DNA of 47,568 bases from Roseofilum reptotaenium CS-1145 (lineage in GTDB: Bacteria > Cyanobacteriota > Cyanobacteriia > Cyanobacteriales > Desertifilaceae), in NCBI RefSeq assembly GCF_028330985.1, contig NZ_JAQMUE010000024.1, positions 1-47,568 on the forward strand, given 5' to 3'. A model generated the notes under the pieces. That model searched no databases, was not told the DNA's origin, and saw only the letters and a list, made by a program, of their open reading frames with translations. The position numbers and the translations under genes are program-made. This document shows, in pieces, positions 1-8,351 of this stretch. The number at the start of each line of letters is the position of its first letter. Positions within the stretch are counted from its first letter, which is position 1.

Positions 1-135
1 CTCGATCAGCTAGAAGAAGTGTTGTACCAGCGCTGCCAAACCTTATTGAAACAGCCAGAATTAATTGGAGGGTTAACCGATTTTTACGGGTGGAGTGAAC
101 TCACTGCTATATCACAACTTATTCAACGGACTTGA
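1..135 (+). CDS. IS630-family transposase, C-terminal fragment (5' end outside window)
   Basis: An open frame from base 1 to the TGA at 133-135 encodes 44 residues, beginning [12 protein letters not shown] and ending SQLIQRT. The string LDQLEEVL followed by a [11 protein letters not shown]-like tail resembles the end of cyanobacterial IS630/Tc1-type DDE transposases, where it follows the catalytic glutamate region. The catalytic DDE residues lie upstream of the window, so activity cannot be judged. The frame runs directly into the putative terminal repeat at 152-170, as expected for the 3' end of a compact IS. Other DDE families remain possible. Confidence 0.55.
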   Translation, partial: LDQLEEVLYQRCQTLLKQPELIGGLTDFYGWSELTAISQLIQRT

Positions 136-151
136 TATAACTTGTAAATAC

Positions 152-170
152 TATAGCGCGCAGCGCTATA
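152..170. repeat. Inverted repeat TATAGCGC / GCGCTATA at IS-metH junction
   Basis: Eight-base arms (152-159 and 163-170) flank a 3-nt loop (GCA). The right arm overlaps the first bases that match metH (from 167). The same TATAGCGC end occurs at two other hairpins in the window (11570-11638 and 34919-35010), so it may be a terminal inverted repeat shared by an IS and small derivatives. Confidence 0.6.
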
Positions 171-475
171 CATATTAATGCGATCGCTCCCCAGCAGCTC
201 CAATTGCTTGTACTGGTCTTCCATATTCGGACAAGCAGGATAGCCGAAACTATAGCGGGAACCGTGATAGCGCTGTTTGAACATATCGCGCACATTATCG
301 GGTTCTTCATCTCCAAAGCCTAATTCACGGCGAATTTTGGCGTGCAACCATTCCGCCATCGCTTCAGCAGTTTGCACCGCCATACCATGGAAATAAAGAT
401 AATCGGAATAGCGATCTCCTGCAAACAACTTCTGCGCGTTTCCGTTCCTACTTCTCTAACCGTAATTTCATGTAT
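167..475 (-). pseudogene. Duplicated 3' fragment of metH (methionine synthase), truncated
   Basis: Bases 167 to about 435 match 3298 to 3567 of the intact metH at roughly 96-97% by eye. The copy corresponds to residues about 1060-1155 of the reactivation domain (for example [16 protein letters not shown] is identical). Weaker similarity, with a 1-nt deletion near 439, continues to about 475, where the next gene ends. The catalytic and cobalamin domains are absent, and the last ~25 codons are replaced by IS sequence, so the frame ends in an unrelated tail ([14 protein letters not shown]). It has the same orientation as metH and so forms a direct repeat with it, spanning the toxin-antitoxin and DUF262 genes. 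High identity points to a recent duplication or integration event. Confidence 0.85.
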
Positions 476-813
476 TAGACAAAAATCACTTGATTAGCAA
501 AATCCTCTAGTTCTCCAATTTTGGCATACACTTCTAACTCCTCTACCGCATAGCCAATAGAGATTTTGGCACTGAGAAAGAAGATTCCTGTAAAATATTC
601 GCCATTGTCACTACAATTTTTAGCTAAAACAAGAAAATCATGGTCAGTGGTTACCAGGGGAAGATTGAGTTGCACAGAGCGGCTCAAAATAATTTCATCA
701 ATAGCACTACTTCTATCGTCTTCTTGAGCCGTCAATACATCAACCCCCCTCAGTTGCAGACCAATTTTAATCGATCGATGAACTGGAGCATCAAAATAGT
801 AAGAGATTGCCAT
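475..813 (-). CDS. DUF5615 family PIN-like protein (probable toxin)
   Basis: A 112-residue protein with the small PIN-like layout of DUF5615: an N-terminal strand with an acidic residue (YYFDAPVHRSI), an LRGVDVLTAQEDDRS segment, an IDEIILSRSVQLN helix and the TTDHDFLVLAK motif carrying acidic residues. Family members are putative metal-dependent RNases that pair with DUF433 antitoxins; whether this one cuts RNA is inference. It lies 11 bases downstream of the DUF433 gene on the same strand, the usual antitoxin-toxin order. Its stop codon touches the end of the decayed metH copy, so the gene sits exactly at a rearrangement junction. It appears full length. Confidence 0.75.
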   Translation of the reverse strand: MAISYYFDAPVHRSIKIGLQLRGVDVLTAQEDDRSSAIDEIILSRSVQLNLPLVTTDHDFLVLAKNCSDNGEYFTGIFFLSAKISIGYAVEELEVYAKIGELEDFANQVIFV

Positions 814-824
814 TTTTAGTCCTA

Positions 825-1166
825 CTATCCCCGTTTTGCCTGAATTTTTTGTTTGAAATTGGAGCTATGATGACCGACTCCCATTTGAATTAAGTCCGCT
901 TGCAATGCTTGAATGGTTTGCTGTTCTTGAGCAATTTGGGCATCAATCTGGGGTTGATAGGTATAGTAATAGCTGAGGGCAGAGTAAATAGCGGCAAGGG
1001 AAATTTCAGGATGTTGAAAATGCAGTTCTTCAGGACTCCAGCCGTGGGCGTGTTTTTCTTGAATTAGTTGGGAAACGAACACACGACTATCCACAATTTT
1101 TGCCCGATTTTGAGCGTCAATTTCCAGGTATTGCCAAGTTACGGGGTTGTCTATGGTGAAGGTCAT
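825..1166 (-). CDS. DUF433 domain protein (probable antitoxin)
   Basis: A 113-residue protein with a DUF433-type small helix-turn-helix region in the second half. The pattern is YLEIDAQNRAKIVDSRVFVSQLI, then GWSPEELHFQHPEISLAAIYSALSYYYTY; the (S/T)PEE...P.LSL..IYAAL..Y pattern is diagnostic. The C-terminal 35 residues (AQIAQEQQTIQALQADLI) form an amphipathic helix that could contact the toxin. It is first in a two-gene minus-strand unit with the PIN-like gene. A perfect TATAAT on the minus strand (1194-1199), 28 bases before the start codon, supports a promoter just upstream. Autoregulation would be typical of this type of module but is not shown. Confidence 0.75.
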   Translation of the reverse strand: MTFTIDNPVTWQYLEIDAQNRAKIVDSRVFVSQLIQEKHAHGWSPEELHFQHPEISLAAIYSALSYYYTYQPQIDAQIAQEQQTIQALQADLIQMGVGHHSSNFKQKIQAKRG

Positions 1167-1193
1167 ATTCAGGATAAGGTAAGAGTTGATGTT

Positions 1194-1225
1194 ATTATAA
1201 CGAAGTTCCTAGAAACCGGGTTTCT
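1194..1225 (-). promoter_or_regulatory. Putative promoter and palindrome of the DUF433/DUF5615 pair
   Basis: On the minus strand TATAAT (1194-1199) is placed to start transcription about 20 bases before the DUF433 gene. Just upstream is a near-perfect palindrome, AGAAACC-G-GGTTTCT (1211-1225), occupying the -35 region, which has no good -35 hexamer. It may be an operator, but closely similar palindromes are, as I recall, dispersed in cyanobacterial genomes, so it may simply be a repeat. Confidence 0.35.
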
Positions 1226-1299
1226 TAAGCTCTGATTCAGGGTATAATATTAGGTATATAGTCATGGAGAGGTTTAAAACTGGTACTTCAATACTGTCA

Positions 1300-3084
1300 C
1301 TACTTTTGAAAAAGTGCGGAAATAGCCAGTATTTTTGGCCCTTTAGCTTCTACTGTTGAAGAATCCTCCCTGATAAAAGCTGTTTCACCGACAAATGAAA
1401 TTTCCTTTTGAGGTGGGATATTAATTCTAATTACAGAATGTTCTTTGTATTTTATTGTATCAATTTTCATTAAAACTTGGGTCTTTAAGGCATTCGTTAA
1501 TTCAGATCTTTTTATTGTATTAATTAGTACTCCAACATAATCTTCTAGAGTTTTACCTAAAATGTTAGCTTCTCTATCAATGCCCACAACATATCTACCA
1601 CTAATTTCAATTGAATGAAGACCATCTAACTTTTCGATTTTGTCTGCATCTTGCTTTTTATCAGCTACCCCAAGAAAAATATATCCATTTTCTTGAGGGT
1701 CAGAATTAGCAATACCGCAAATTGTTTCAACAAGTCTCTGCAATAAATTATCATTTAGTTTTCTAGCACTTGGGTTTAAATCTAGCAAACCTTGCTTACA
1801 TTCGTATTTTGCAGTTTCTATACAAGAACGAAGCAATGAATTCTTGAAAGTTTGTATTAAATCAGCACCTTGTCCCAGAGTTGATTTATCTTTTTGGGCA
1901 AAGTAGTCTTGTATCAATCCCTTTGTTTTCTTAATATTAGTTATACGACCTTTTGTCGTTTTATAGCGTTTACTAATTTCTAGATTTTTTTGCAAATTTT
2001 CAAGTGAATGCATAATTTCTTGGAGATTTGCAGGTAATAGATCTAAATCAATCACCAATTCAAAAAAAGTCATAAATATTGTATAAAAAGCCTGTGGTAT
2101 TGGGTTTGTAGCTCCTGGATTAACCAGTTGTTGTAAGCATTTATTATCACAACTATAGGTTTCAATTGTTTCTACGAGAACAGAGAAAGTTTTAACAATT
2201 TGTTCTTCCAGTAAACCAGAACCATGACTGGCAAGTGCTTTCTCTATTGACTGAAACTCTCTACTTTCTTCATCATAGAGACTATCCATCAGTTCTTTGC
2301 TGACTTGTATGGGTTTACCGAGTAATATTGATGCTGCAATATCTGCTATCATAGCTTCATCTTCACTATCACGAAGTTGACGTGGCGTAAGAATTCCTTG
2401 TTTGCACCATAAAGTTTCTTCGGCTTGAATTCTATAACCTTGATGATTGCGTTTTGAATCAATACTGACTTGGGGCATATCACAAAGGTAAAGTGTTTTC
2501 TGCGAATCATCCCCCCGCAACTGCATAGCAATTTTACGAACTACTTCTGAGAAGGATGTTGTCACACCTGCTTGTCGTCTCTCTTGATTACTTAAATGTT
2601 TGCCACCAGAATTTATTCTGCCAAAGACTTCTATGATATCACTTTCATCCATTGCAGTATAGATCGTTACTGCCAGTTGATAGTCTAAAATATCTGTACA
2701 TTCTGTAACAGATAAGTAATTGTCATGTTCAACAACTTTAAATTTGCCTTCATCTGCATATTGTTTTGCAGTTGAATACTTGTTTATATCGAAATAATGT
2801 CCATTAAATGGAAATGAATTTTCAATAAAACTACAAATTGCATTAAGTCGCTGCATCCCATCAATGATTTCATGAATTTTCTCTCTACCACCATGATTTT
2901 GAGGTCGTTCAGCTAGTAGAATTAAGGGAATTGGATATCCATTTAAAATACTTCCAATTAATTTTTCTTTCTCTTCAACTGACCAAATTAATTTTCTTTG
3001 ATACTTTCTGTTTACGAATAAGCTTCCTGATCGATAGAGTCGATAAGCCTCAGTCACTGTCATGCCACGTGGAACAATGCTCAT
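1300..3084 (-). CDS. DUF262 (GmrSD/ParB-like) domain protein fused to an AlbA_2/Schlafen-like domain
   Basis: A 594-residue protein. Residues 1-210 are a DUF262 domain: the RKYQRKLIWS segment, LIGSILNGYPIPLILL, the nucleotide-binding signature EIIDGMQRLNAI (family I/V-DG-x-QR) and a later FGRINSGGKHLSNQERRQ. DUF262 occurs in GmrS/BrxU-type restriction enzymes of modified phage DNA and in other defence proteins, where it is thought to bind or hydrolyse NTP. Residues ~210-410 are helical and unassigned. Residues ~425-594 look like an AlbA_2 (Schlafen-like) domain: ETAKYECKQG, LLQRLVETICGIANS, GYIFLGVADKK, then the IREDSSTVEA end. No HNH (DUF1524) motif is seen, so it is not a plain GmrSD fusion. 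It lies between the toxin-antitoxin pair and metH. Possible stress or phage-defence effector; the function is inferred only. Confidence 0.75.
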   Translation of the reverse strand: MSIVPRGMTVTEAYRLYRSGSLFVNRKYQRKLIWSVEEKEKLIGSILNGYPIPLILLAERPQNHGGREKIHEIIDGMQRLNAICSFIENSFPFNGHYFDINKYSTAKQYADEGKFKVVEHDNYLSVTECTDILDYQLAVTIYTAMDESDIIEVFGRINSGGKHLSNQERRQAGVTTSFSEVVRKIAMQLRGDDSQKTLYLCDMPQVSIDSKRNHQGYRIQAEETLWCKQGILTPRQLRDSEDEAMIADIAASILLGKPIQVSKELMDSLYDEESREFQSIEKALASHGSGLLEEQIVKTFSVLVETIETYSCDNKCLQQLVNPGATNPIPQAFYTIFMTFFELVIDLDLLPANLQEIMHSLENLQKNLEISKRYKTTKGRITNIKKTKGLIQDYFAQKDKSTLGQGADLIQTFKNSLLRSCIETAKYECKQGLLDLNPSARKLNDNLLQRLVETICGIANSDPQENGYIFLGVADKKQDADKIEKLDGLHSIEISGRYVVGIDREANILGKTLEDYVGVLINTIKRSELTNALKTQVLMKIDTIKYKEHSVIRINIPPQKEISFVGETAFIREDSSTVEAKGPKILAISALFQK

Positions 3085-3214
3085 CCGTGAAATCCCCTGA
3101 ACTCAGTATTTTTCTATTTAAACCACTTGGTTACCCTTAAAAAGGATAGCAGAAAGCAAAAATAGCTCCTTCCCCTCCCTGTGTGTTCAAGAGAGGGGAA
3201 GATGTCAAAGGTGC

Positions 3215-6200
3215 TTATGGGCTAAAGTATTTAGAAACTGGATGGTGGGTGATAATCGCGCTTGTTGATTGTTCGGGATAGATTTGTTCGCTCTCATCCA
3301 TATACATATTAATGCGATCGCTCCCCAGCAGCTCCAATTGCTTATACTGGTCTTCCATATTCGGACAAGCAGGATAGCCGAAACTGTAGCGGGAACCGTG
3401 ATAGCGCTGTTTGAACATATCGCGCACATTATCCGGTTCTTCATCTCCAAAGCCTAATTCGCGGCGAATTCTGGCGTGCAACCATTCCGCCATTGCTTCG
3501 GCAGTTTGCACCGCCATACCATGGAAATAAAGATAATCGGAATAGCGATCGCCGGCAAACAACTTCTGCGCGTATTCCGTCGCCACTTCTCCCACCGTTA
3601 CCGCGTGCATCGGGAACACATCCATCACCCCGCTCTCCTTCGGTGCAAAGAAATCGGCAATACACAAGCGACGGGAGCGTTTTTGCCGGGGAAACTCAAA
3701 AGTGTATTTCACCGTTTTCGCCATTCCCCCATTCATTTCCTCGGCATCATAAACAAACACCGTATTGCCTTCCGACTGAGCGGGAAAATAGCCATAAAGC
3801 GCTTGGGGCTTCAAGATATTTTCGTTGAGAATCTTCTCTTTCCACTCGTCTAAGATGGGATAGACTTTCTTTTGCAAGAACTCATCGTATTCTTCGCGGG
3901 ACTTATCCTTCGGCTTGCGGAACTGCCATTGTCCCACAAACAAAGCTTGCAAATCTAAATACCAAAACACCTCTTCTAAAGGAATATCTTCCGGCTGTAA
4001 AATCTGATTCCCCCAGAAAGGAGGAGTCGGACGGGGAATATCAATGTCCACGGCTTCCGAACGTCGGGTATCAATCACCTCGGGTTCTGAGGGTTCTGAT
4101 GGTGCTGCCGTTTCTTCTCCCGTTTCCTCTACTGCATAGCGATTGCCATTGCCATTGCCCTCTTCATCCAAAAAGCCTTGGGAATCATCCCAATTATTTT
4201 CCGCTTTCGCTGGCATCAACTTGTCCATAAACGTCAAGTCAGAAAAGGCATCTTTTCCGTAAATCACTTGACCTTTATAGGCATTTTGGCAATCTTGATA
4301 GACAAACTTAGGCGTTAGAGCAGCTCCCCCCAAAATCACAGGAACCGTAATTCCTTGCTCGTTAAACACCTCCAAATTATCTTTCATAAACGCCGTCGAT
4401 TTCACGAGCAAGCCACTCATGGCAATACAGTCGGCGTTATGCTCGCGATAGGCATCAATAATGTTATCGACAGGCTGTTTAATGCCCAAGTTAACAACTT
4501 TGTAGCCGTTATTGGACAGAATAATATCCACCAAATTCTTCCCAATATCATGGACATCCCCTTTCACCGTGGCAATCACAAAGATTCCTTTGGAACTATT
4601 TCCCGATTCTGATGTTTCCATGAGCGGTTCCAGAAAAGCTACCGCCGATTTCATAGTTTCTGCTGATTGCAACACAAAAGGAAGTTGCATCTGTCCTGAG
4701 CCGAACAAATCCCCAACGACTTTCATGCCATCGAGCAGAAAGACGTTGATAATTTCTAGGGGCGGATACTGTTCTAAAGCCTTTTTCAAGGAATCTTCCA
4801 AACCAATACGCTCGCCGTCGATGATATGGTTTTTCAGGCGCTCTTCAATAGGCAGATTTTCATCCACGGAGCGATCGCGCTTCGCCTTTTTCCCGGCAAA
4901 CATTTTGGTCAGTTCAGCCAGGGGATCGTAGGTGCAAATGTCGCCATCAAATTCCCGTTGGTCGTAGATGAGTTTGCGGCAAACTTCTTGATGTTCCGGT
5001 TCAATTTTCGCCAGGGGTAGAATCTTGCTGGCACTGACAATGGCGCTATCTAATCCCACTTGCATGGCTTCATGCAAGAACATGGAGTTGAGGACAATCC
5101 GGGAGGCGGCGTTTAAGCCGAAGGAGATGTTGGAAACACCGAGTAAAACATGACATCCTGGTAATTCCGATCGAATCCGGCGAATCGATTCTATGGTTGC
5201 TTTTCCGTTTTCCCGGTCTTCTTCGATCCCAGTGGAAACCGGTAGCGCTAGAGTGTCAAAGAATATTTCGTGAGCAGGGATTCCGTACTCAACGGCTTGA
5301 TTATAAGCCCGTTTTGCGATTTCAAACTTCTTATCCGCCGTTCGTGCCATACCATCCTCATCAATGGTTCCCACAACCACACCAGCGCCATATTTTTTCG
5401 CCAGTTCTAAGACTTTCAAAAATCGGGGTTCTCCATCTTCGTAGTTGGTCGAATTGAGGATACATTTTCCGCCAGCCACTTTTAACCCCGCTTCCATTTT
5501 TTCCCACTCGGTGGAATCTAACATTAAAGGCAGGGTATTATTGTTGACCAAACGGGAGGCGAGTTCGTTCATATCGCGCACCCCATCTCGACCCACATAA
5601 TCGACGTTTACATCTAAAATATGGGCCCCTTCTTTGACTTGGGCTTTACCTAGAGAAACCAAGCCATCCCAGTCTTCATTATTGAGCAGGGTACGGCATT
5701 TTTTGGAGCCACTGGCGTTGAGTCTCTCGCCGACAATCAGGAAGGAATTATCTTGTTCGTAGGGTTGGGGACTATAAATGGAAGCGGCTGAGGGTTCAAA
5801 TACGGGATTGCGTTCTTTGGGTTTCAGGGTAGCGCCAATTTCTGCTAATTGTTGAATATGATCGGGACGGGTTCCACAGCATCCGCCAATCACTTGCACG
5901 CCCCAATCTTCAACAAACCGATTGAGAGCCATGCGTAACTCCATGGGGGTGAGTTTATAATGGGCATGACCGCCAACATTTTCCGGGAGTCCGGCGTTGG
6001 GAATACAGGAAACGATGAAAGGGGAATGCTCGCAGAGATATTTAATATGATCGGCCATGCGATCGGGGCCGGTGGCGCAGTTTAAGCCTAAGATATCAAT
6101 ATTGTAGGGTTCAAGAATAGTTAAAGCTGCGCCAATTTCGGAACCAACTAACATGGTTCCCATGACTTCCATGGTGATGGAAACCATGATTGGGCGGCGT

Positions 6201-6760
6201 TCTCCTTTGCGTTCAAAAACAGTTTCTACGGCATTTAATGCGGCTTTTATTTGTAGAACGTCTTGACAAGTTTCAATAATAAAGAGGTCTACATCCCCAT
6301 CATATAATCCTTCGGCTTGTTCGATAAAGGCGGCTTCTAAGGTATCAAAATCAATATGTCCCAAGGTGGGTAATTTGGTCGTCGGCCCCATGGAACCAGC
6401 CACAAACCGGGGTTTGTCTGGGGTAGAAAATTCGGCCGTGATGCTTTTCGCCAGTTCTGCGGCGGCTTTATTGAGTTCGTAGGCTTGGTCGGCTAAATCA
6501 TATTCAGCGAGGACGATAGATGCAGCACCAAAGGTATCGGTTTCAATCACATCACATCCAGCACTGAGGAAATCACGGTGAACTTTGGCGATCGCCTCTG
6601 GCTTAGTTTTGATTAAATATTCATTACATCCTTCATATTCTGGGCCTCCAAAGTCATCTGCGGTTAAGTTTTGGACTTGGAGATTGGTTCCCATCGCGCC
6701 ATCAAACACGATGACGGGACGTTCTGGACTGTGTAGACGGTTCAGGAAGGCACTATTCAT
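3215..6760 (-). CDS. metH: Cobalamin-dependent methionine synthase
   Basis: 1181 residues, full length for cyanobacterial MetH. It transfers the methyl group of 5-methyltetrahydrofolate to homocysteine via methylcobalamin in the cytosol. The homocysteine domain (1-~320) has zinc ligands Cys228 (GLNCATG) and Cys294/Cys295 ([10 protein letters not shown]). The folate domain (~340-620) starts at [15 protein letters not shown]. The cobalamin domain (~640-860) has GDVHDIGKN with the cobalt-ligating His737. An acidic, low-complexity linker (~870-920) precedes the SAM-dependent reactivation domain, which includes [16 protein letters not shown]. It is divergent from lhgO. The stretch covering residues ~1060-1155 is duplicated at the left of the window. 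I saw no obvious cobalamin riboswitch in the 137 bases before the start. Confidence 0.97.
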   Translation of the reverse strand: MNSAFLNRLHSPERPVIVFDGAMGTNLQVQNLTADDFGGPEYEGCNEYLIKTKPEAIAKVHRDFLSAGCDVIETDTFGAASIVLAEYDLADQAYELNKAAAELAKSITAEFSTPDKPRFVAGSMGPTTKLPTLGHIDFDTLEAAFIEQAEGLYDGDVDLFIIETCQDVLQIKAALNAVETVFERKGERRPIMVSITMEVMGTMLVGSEIGAALTILEPYNIDILGLNCATGPDRMADHIKYLCEHSPFIVSCIPNAGLPENVGGHAHYKLTPMELRMALNRFVEDWGVQVIGGCCGTRPDHIQQLAEIGATLKPKERNPVFEPSAASIYSPQPYEQDNSFLIVGERLNASGSKKCRTLLNNEDWDGLVSLGKAQVKEGAHILDVNVDYVGRDGVRDMNELASRLVNNNTLPLMLDSTEWEKMEAGLKVAGGKCILNSTNYEDGEPRFLKVLELAKKYGAGVVVGTIDEDGMARTADKKFEIAKRAYNQAVEYGIPAHEIFFDTLALPVSTGIEEDRENGKATIESIRRIRSELPGCHVLLGVSNISFGLNAASRIVLNSMFLHEAMQVGLDSAIVSASKILPLAKIEPEHQEVCRKLIYDQREFDGDICTYDPLAELTKMFAGKKAKRDRSVDENLPIEERLKNHIIDGERIGLEDSLKKALEQYPPLEIINVFLLDGMKVVGDLFGSGQMQLPFVLQSAETMKSAVAFLEPLMETSESGNSSKGIFVIATVKGDVHDIGKNLVDIILSNNGYKVVNLGIKQPVDNIIDAYREHNADCIAMSGLLVKSTAFMKDNLEVFNEQGITVPVILGGAALTPKFVYQDCQNAYKGQVIYGKDAFSDLTFMDKLMPAKAENNWDDSQGFLDEEGNGNGNRYAVEETGEETAAPSEPSEPEVIDTRRSEAVDIDIPRPTPPFWGNQILQPEDIPLEEVFWYLDLQALFVGQWQFRKPKDKSREEYDEFLQKKVYPILDEWKEKILNENILKPQALYGYFPAQSEGNTVFVYDAEEMNGGMAKTVKYTFEFPRQKRSRRLCIADFFAPKESGVMDVFPMHAVTVGEVATEYAQKLFAGDRYSDYLYFHGMAVQTAEAMAEWLHARIRRELGFGDEEPDNVRDMFKQRYHGSRYSFGYPACPNMEDQYKQLELLGSDRINMYMDESEQIYPEQSTSAIITHHPVSKYFSP

Positions 6761-6897
6761 GGGAACGATTTTGAAAAAGTTGACAAGCTTATTTCTTTAT
6801 TGTACTGGCGATCGGGAGATGGGGGAATAGTAGGAGACTTTAGACACGCGGATGTGATATGAAATCCTTAGATGTTTGCTAGGGATAGAGGAGATCC

Positions 6898-8091
6898 ATG
6901 ATGTATGATTTCACAATCATTGGTGGCGGAATTGTTGGTTTAGCCACAGCGATGGCATTGAACAATCGTTTTCCGAATGCCCAAATAGCGGTATTAGAAA
7001 AGGAGCCTCAATTAGCTTTCCATCAAACCGGGAATAATAGTGGGGTTATTCATTCGGGAATCTATTATAAACCGGGAAGCTTGAAAGCGCGGTTTAGCCG
7101 TGCCGGAGCAAAATCTATGGTGGAGTTTTGCCAACAGCATGATATCCCCCATGAGGTTTGCGGCAAAGTGATTGTTGCTACAGCACAAGAGCAGTACCCC
7201 CAATTAGAAAAGCTCTATCAGCGCGGGTTGGACAATGGGTTAGAAGTGGCGAAAATCACGCCAGAAGAAGTGCGGGAAATTGAACCCCATGTGCGCTGTT
7301 TAGCCGGAATTAAGGTCACATCAACCGGCATTGTTGACTATCGCCAAGTTTGTGAAAAATATGCCTATTTGATTACCCAATCTGGGGGGGAGATCCACCT
7401 GAATACCAAGGTGGAAAACTGGCAAGACAGGAAAGAAAGCATTATTTTAGATACCTCTAAAGGGGAAATTGAAGCCAAATTTGTGATTAATTGTGGGGGG
7501 TTATTTAGCGATCGCCTCACCCAGATGAGTGGGATGCAACCCCAAGCTAAAATCATTCCATTTCGCGGTGAATATTACGAATTAAAGCCCGAAAAACGCT
7601 CTTTGGTCAAAAATCTCATTTACCCAGTTCCCAATCCACAATTCCCTTTTTTAGGCGTTCACTTTACTCGCATGATTGATGGTTCTGTCCATGCCGGCCC
7701 CAATGCGGTGTTAAGTTTAAAACGGGAAGGCTATCGAAAAACGGATATCAATCTGGCTGATGTGGCTGAAATGCTAATGTATCCTGGATTGTGGAAACTC
7801 GCAGCTCAACATGGCAAAGAAGGGGTTAAAGAAATTATCCGTTCCTTTAGTAAGACTGCTTTTGTCCATAGTCTGCAACAATTGATTCCCGAAGTGCAAG
7901 CTGAAGATGTAATTCCCACCCATGCTGGGGTGCGCGCTCAAGCTTTGAAACCTGATGGGGGACTGGTGGATGATTTTTTGATTGTCCAGGATAACCGGAA
8001 AATGCATGTTTGTAATGCCCCTTCTCCGGCTGCGACAGCTTCCCTAGAAATTGGTCAGGAAATTGCCGCACAAGTTCCTGAACTTGATTGA
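6898..8091 (+). CDS. lhgO: L-2-hydroxyglutarate oxidase (FAD-dependent)
   Basis: 397 residues, DAO-type flavoprotein. The N-terminal dinucleotide-binding motif IIGGGIVGLATA is followed by the LhgO-specific region HQTGNNSGVIHSGIYY, where the family places flavin-contacting histidines, and by FRGEYYEL and THAGVRAQAL near the C-terminus. The enzyme oxidises L-2-hydroxyglutarate to 2-oxoglutarate, a metabolite repair step. A good ribosome binding site (GAGGAGA-like at 6887-6893) precedes tandem ATGs at 6898 and 6901; either could be used. The two genes that follow on the same strand convert 2-oxoglutarate to succinate, so the product is the substrate of its neighbours, though the 260-bp gap suggests separate promoters. 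Confidence 0.9.
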   Translation: MMYDFTIIGGGIVGLATAMALNNRFPNAQIAVLEKEPQLAFHQTGNNSGVIHSGIYYKPGSLKARFSRAGAKSMVEFCQQHDIPHEVCGKVIVATAQEQYPQLEKLYQRGLDNGLEVAKITPEEVREIEPHVRCLAGIKVTSTGIVDYRQVCEKYAYLITQSGGEIHLNTKVENWQDRKESIILDTSKGEIEAKFVINCGGLFSDRLTQMSGMQPQAKIIPFRGEYYELKPEKRSLVKNLIYPVPNPQFPFLGVHFTRMIDGSVHAGPNAVLSLKREGYRKTDINLADVAEMLMYPGLWKLAAQHGKEGVKEIIRSFSKTAFVHSLQQLIPEVQAEDVIPTHAGVRAQALKPDGGLVDDFLIVQDNRKMHVCNAPSPAATASLEIGQEIAAQVPELD

Positions 8092-8189
8092 GTTCATCAA
8101 TATTAATAAATGGTCAAATAGTGATATATATCGGATGACGTTGAAGTAGGACGATAAAACACATTTCTTAAGCTCTCATGCAGTAAGCA

Positions 8190-8235
8190 CACTTGACAAG
8201 TGCTACAAATTGTAGAGTTTAAATCTTGTAACTCT
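8190..8235. promoter_or_regulatory. Cluster of three adjacent palindromes upstream of the SSADH gene
   Basis: Between lhgO and the SSADH gene lie, back to back, CACTTG-A-CAAGTG (8190-8202), CTACAA-A-TTGTAG (8203-8215) and AGAGTT...AACTCT (8214-8219 with 8230-8235). Three neighbouring dyads within 46 bases are unusual and could be operator half-sites or a folded 5' leader. No protein can be assigned. I do not see a consensus NtcA site (GTA-N8-TAC). Confidence 0.4.
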
Positions 8236-8351
8236 CCATTTTATCTAAAATTTAAATGAAGACAATCAGTAAAAGTCTTTTGCTAGAAAGATCTGTCTCC
8301 TATCCGGCAAAGGGCTTTTTTCGCCAATGATACACTGGATGGAGAACCTGC

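Larger units (their letters stand above)
1..170 (+). mobile_element. Right end of an IS630-family insertion sequence (rest outside window)
   Basis: The window opens inside a transposase reading frame that stops at 135. It is followed by about 30 bases and a short inverted repeat, TATAGCGC-GCA-GCGCTATA (152-170). At 167 the sequence switches abruptly to metH-like sequence. IS630-family elements insert at TA and duplicate it, so the TA at this junction fits an insertion into the metH fragment. The family call rests on the transposase tail and the TA junction. The left end is not visible. Confidence 0.55.

Noticed and set aside
3441-5457. Several long frames on both strands inside metH
   Set aside because: They are out-of-frame readings of a clearly coding metH; the amino-acid patterns are basic or low in order and match no family.
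6761-6897. Possible NtcA-type site (GTA-N8-TAG at 6830-6843) and possible cobalamin riboswitch between metH and lhgO
   Set aside because: The NtcA consensus needs GTA-N8-TAC; the last base is wrong and no -10 is well placed. The gap is too short for, and shows no B12-box of, a cobalamin riboswitch.
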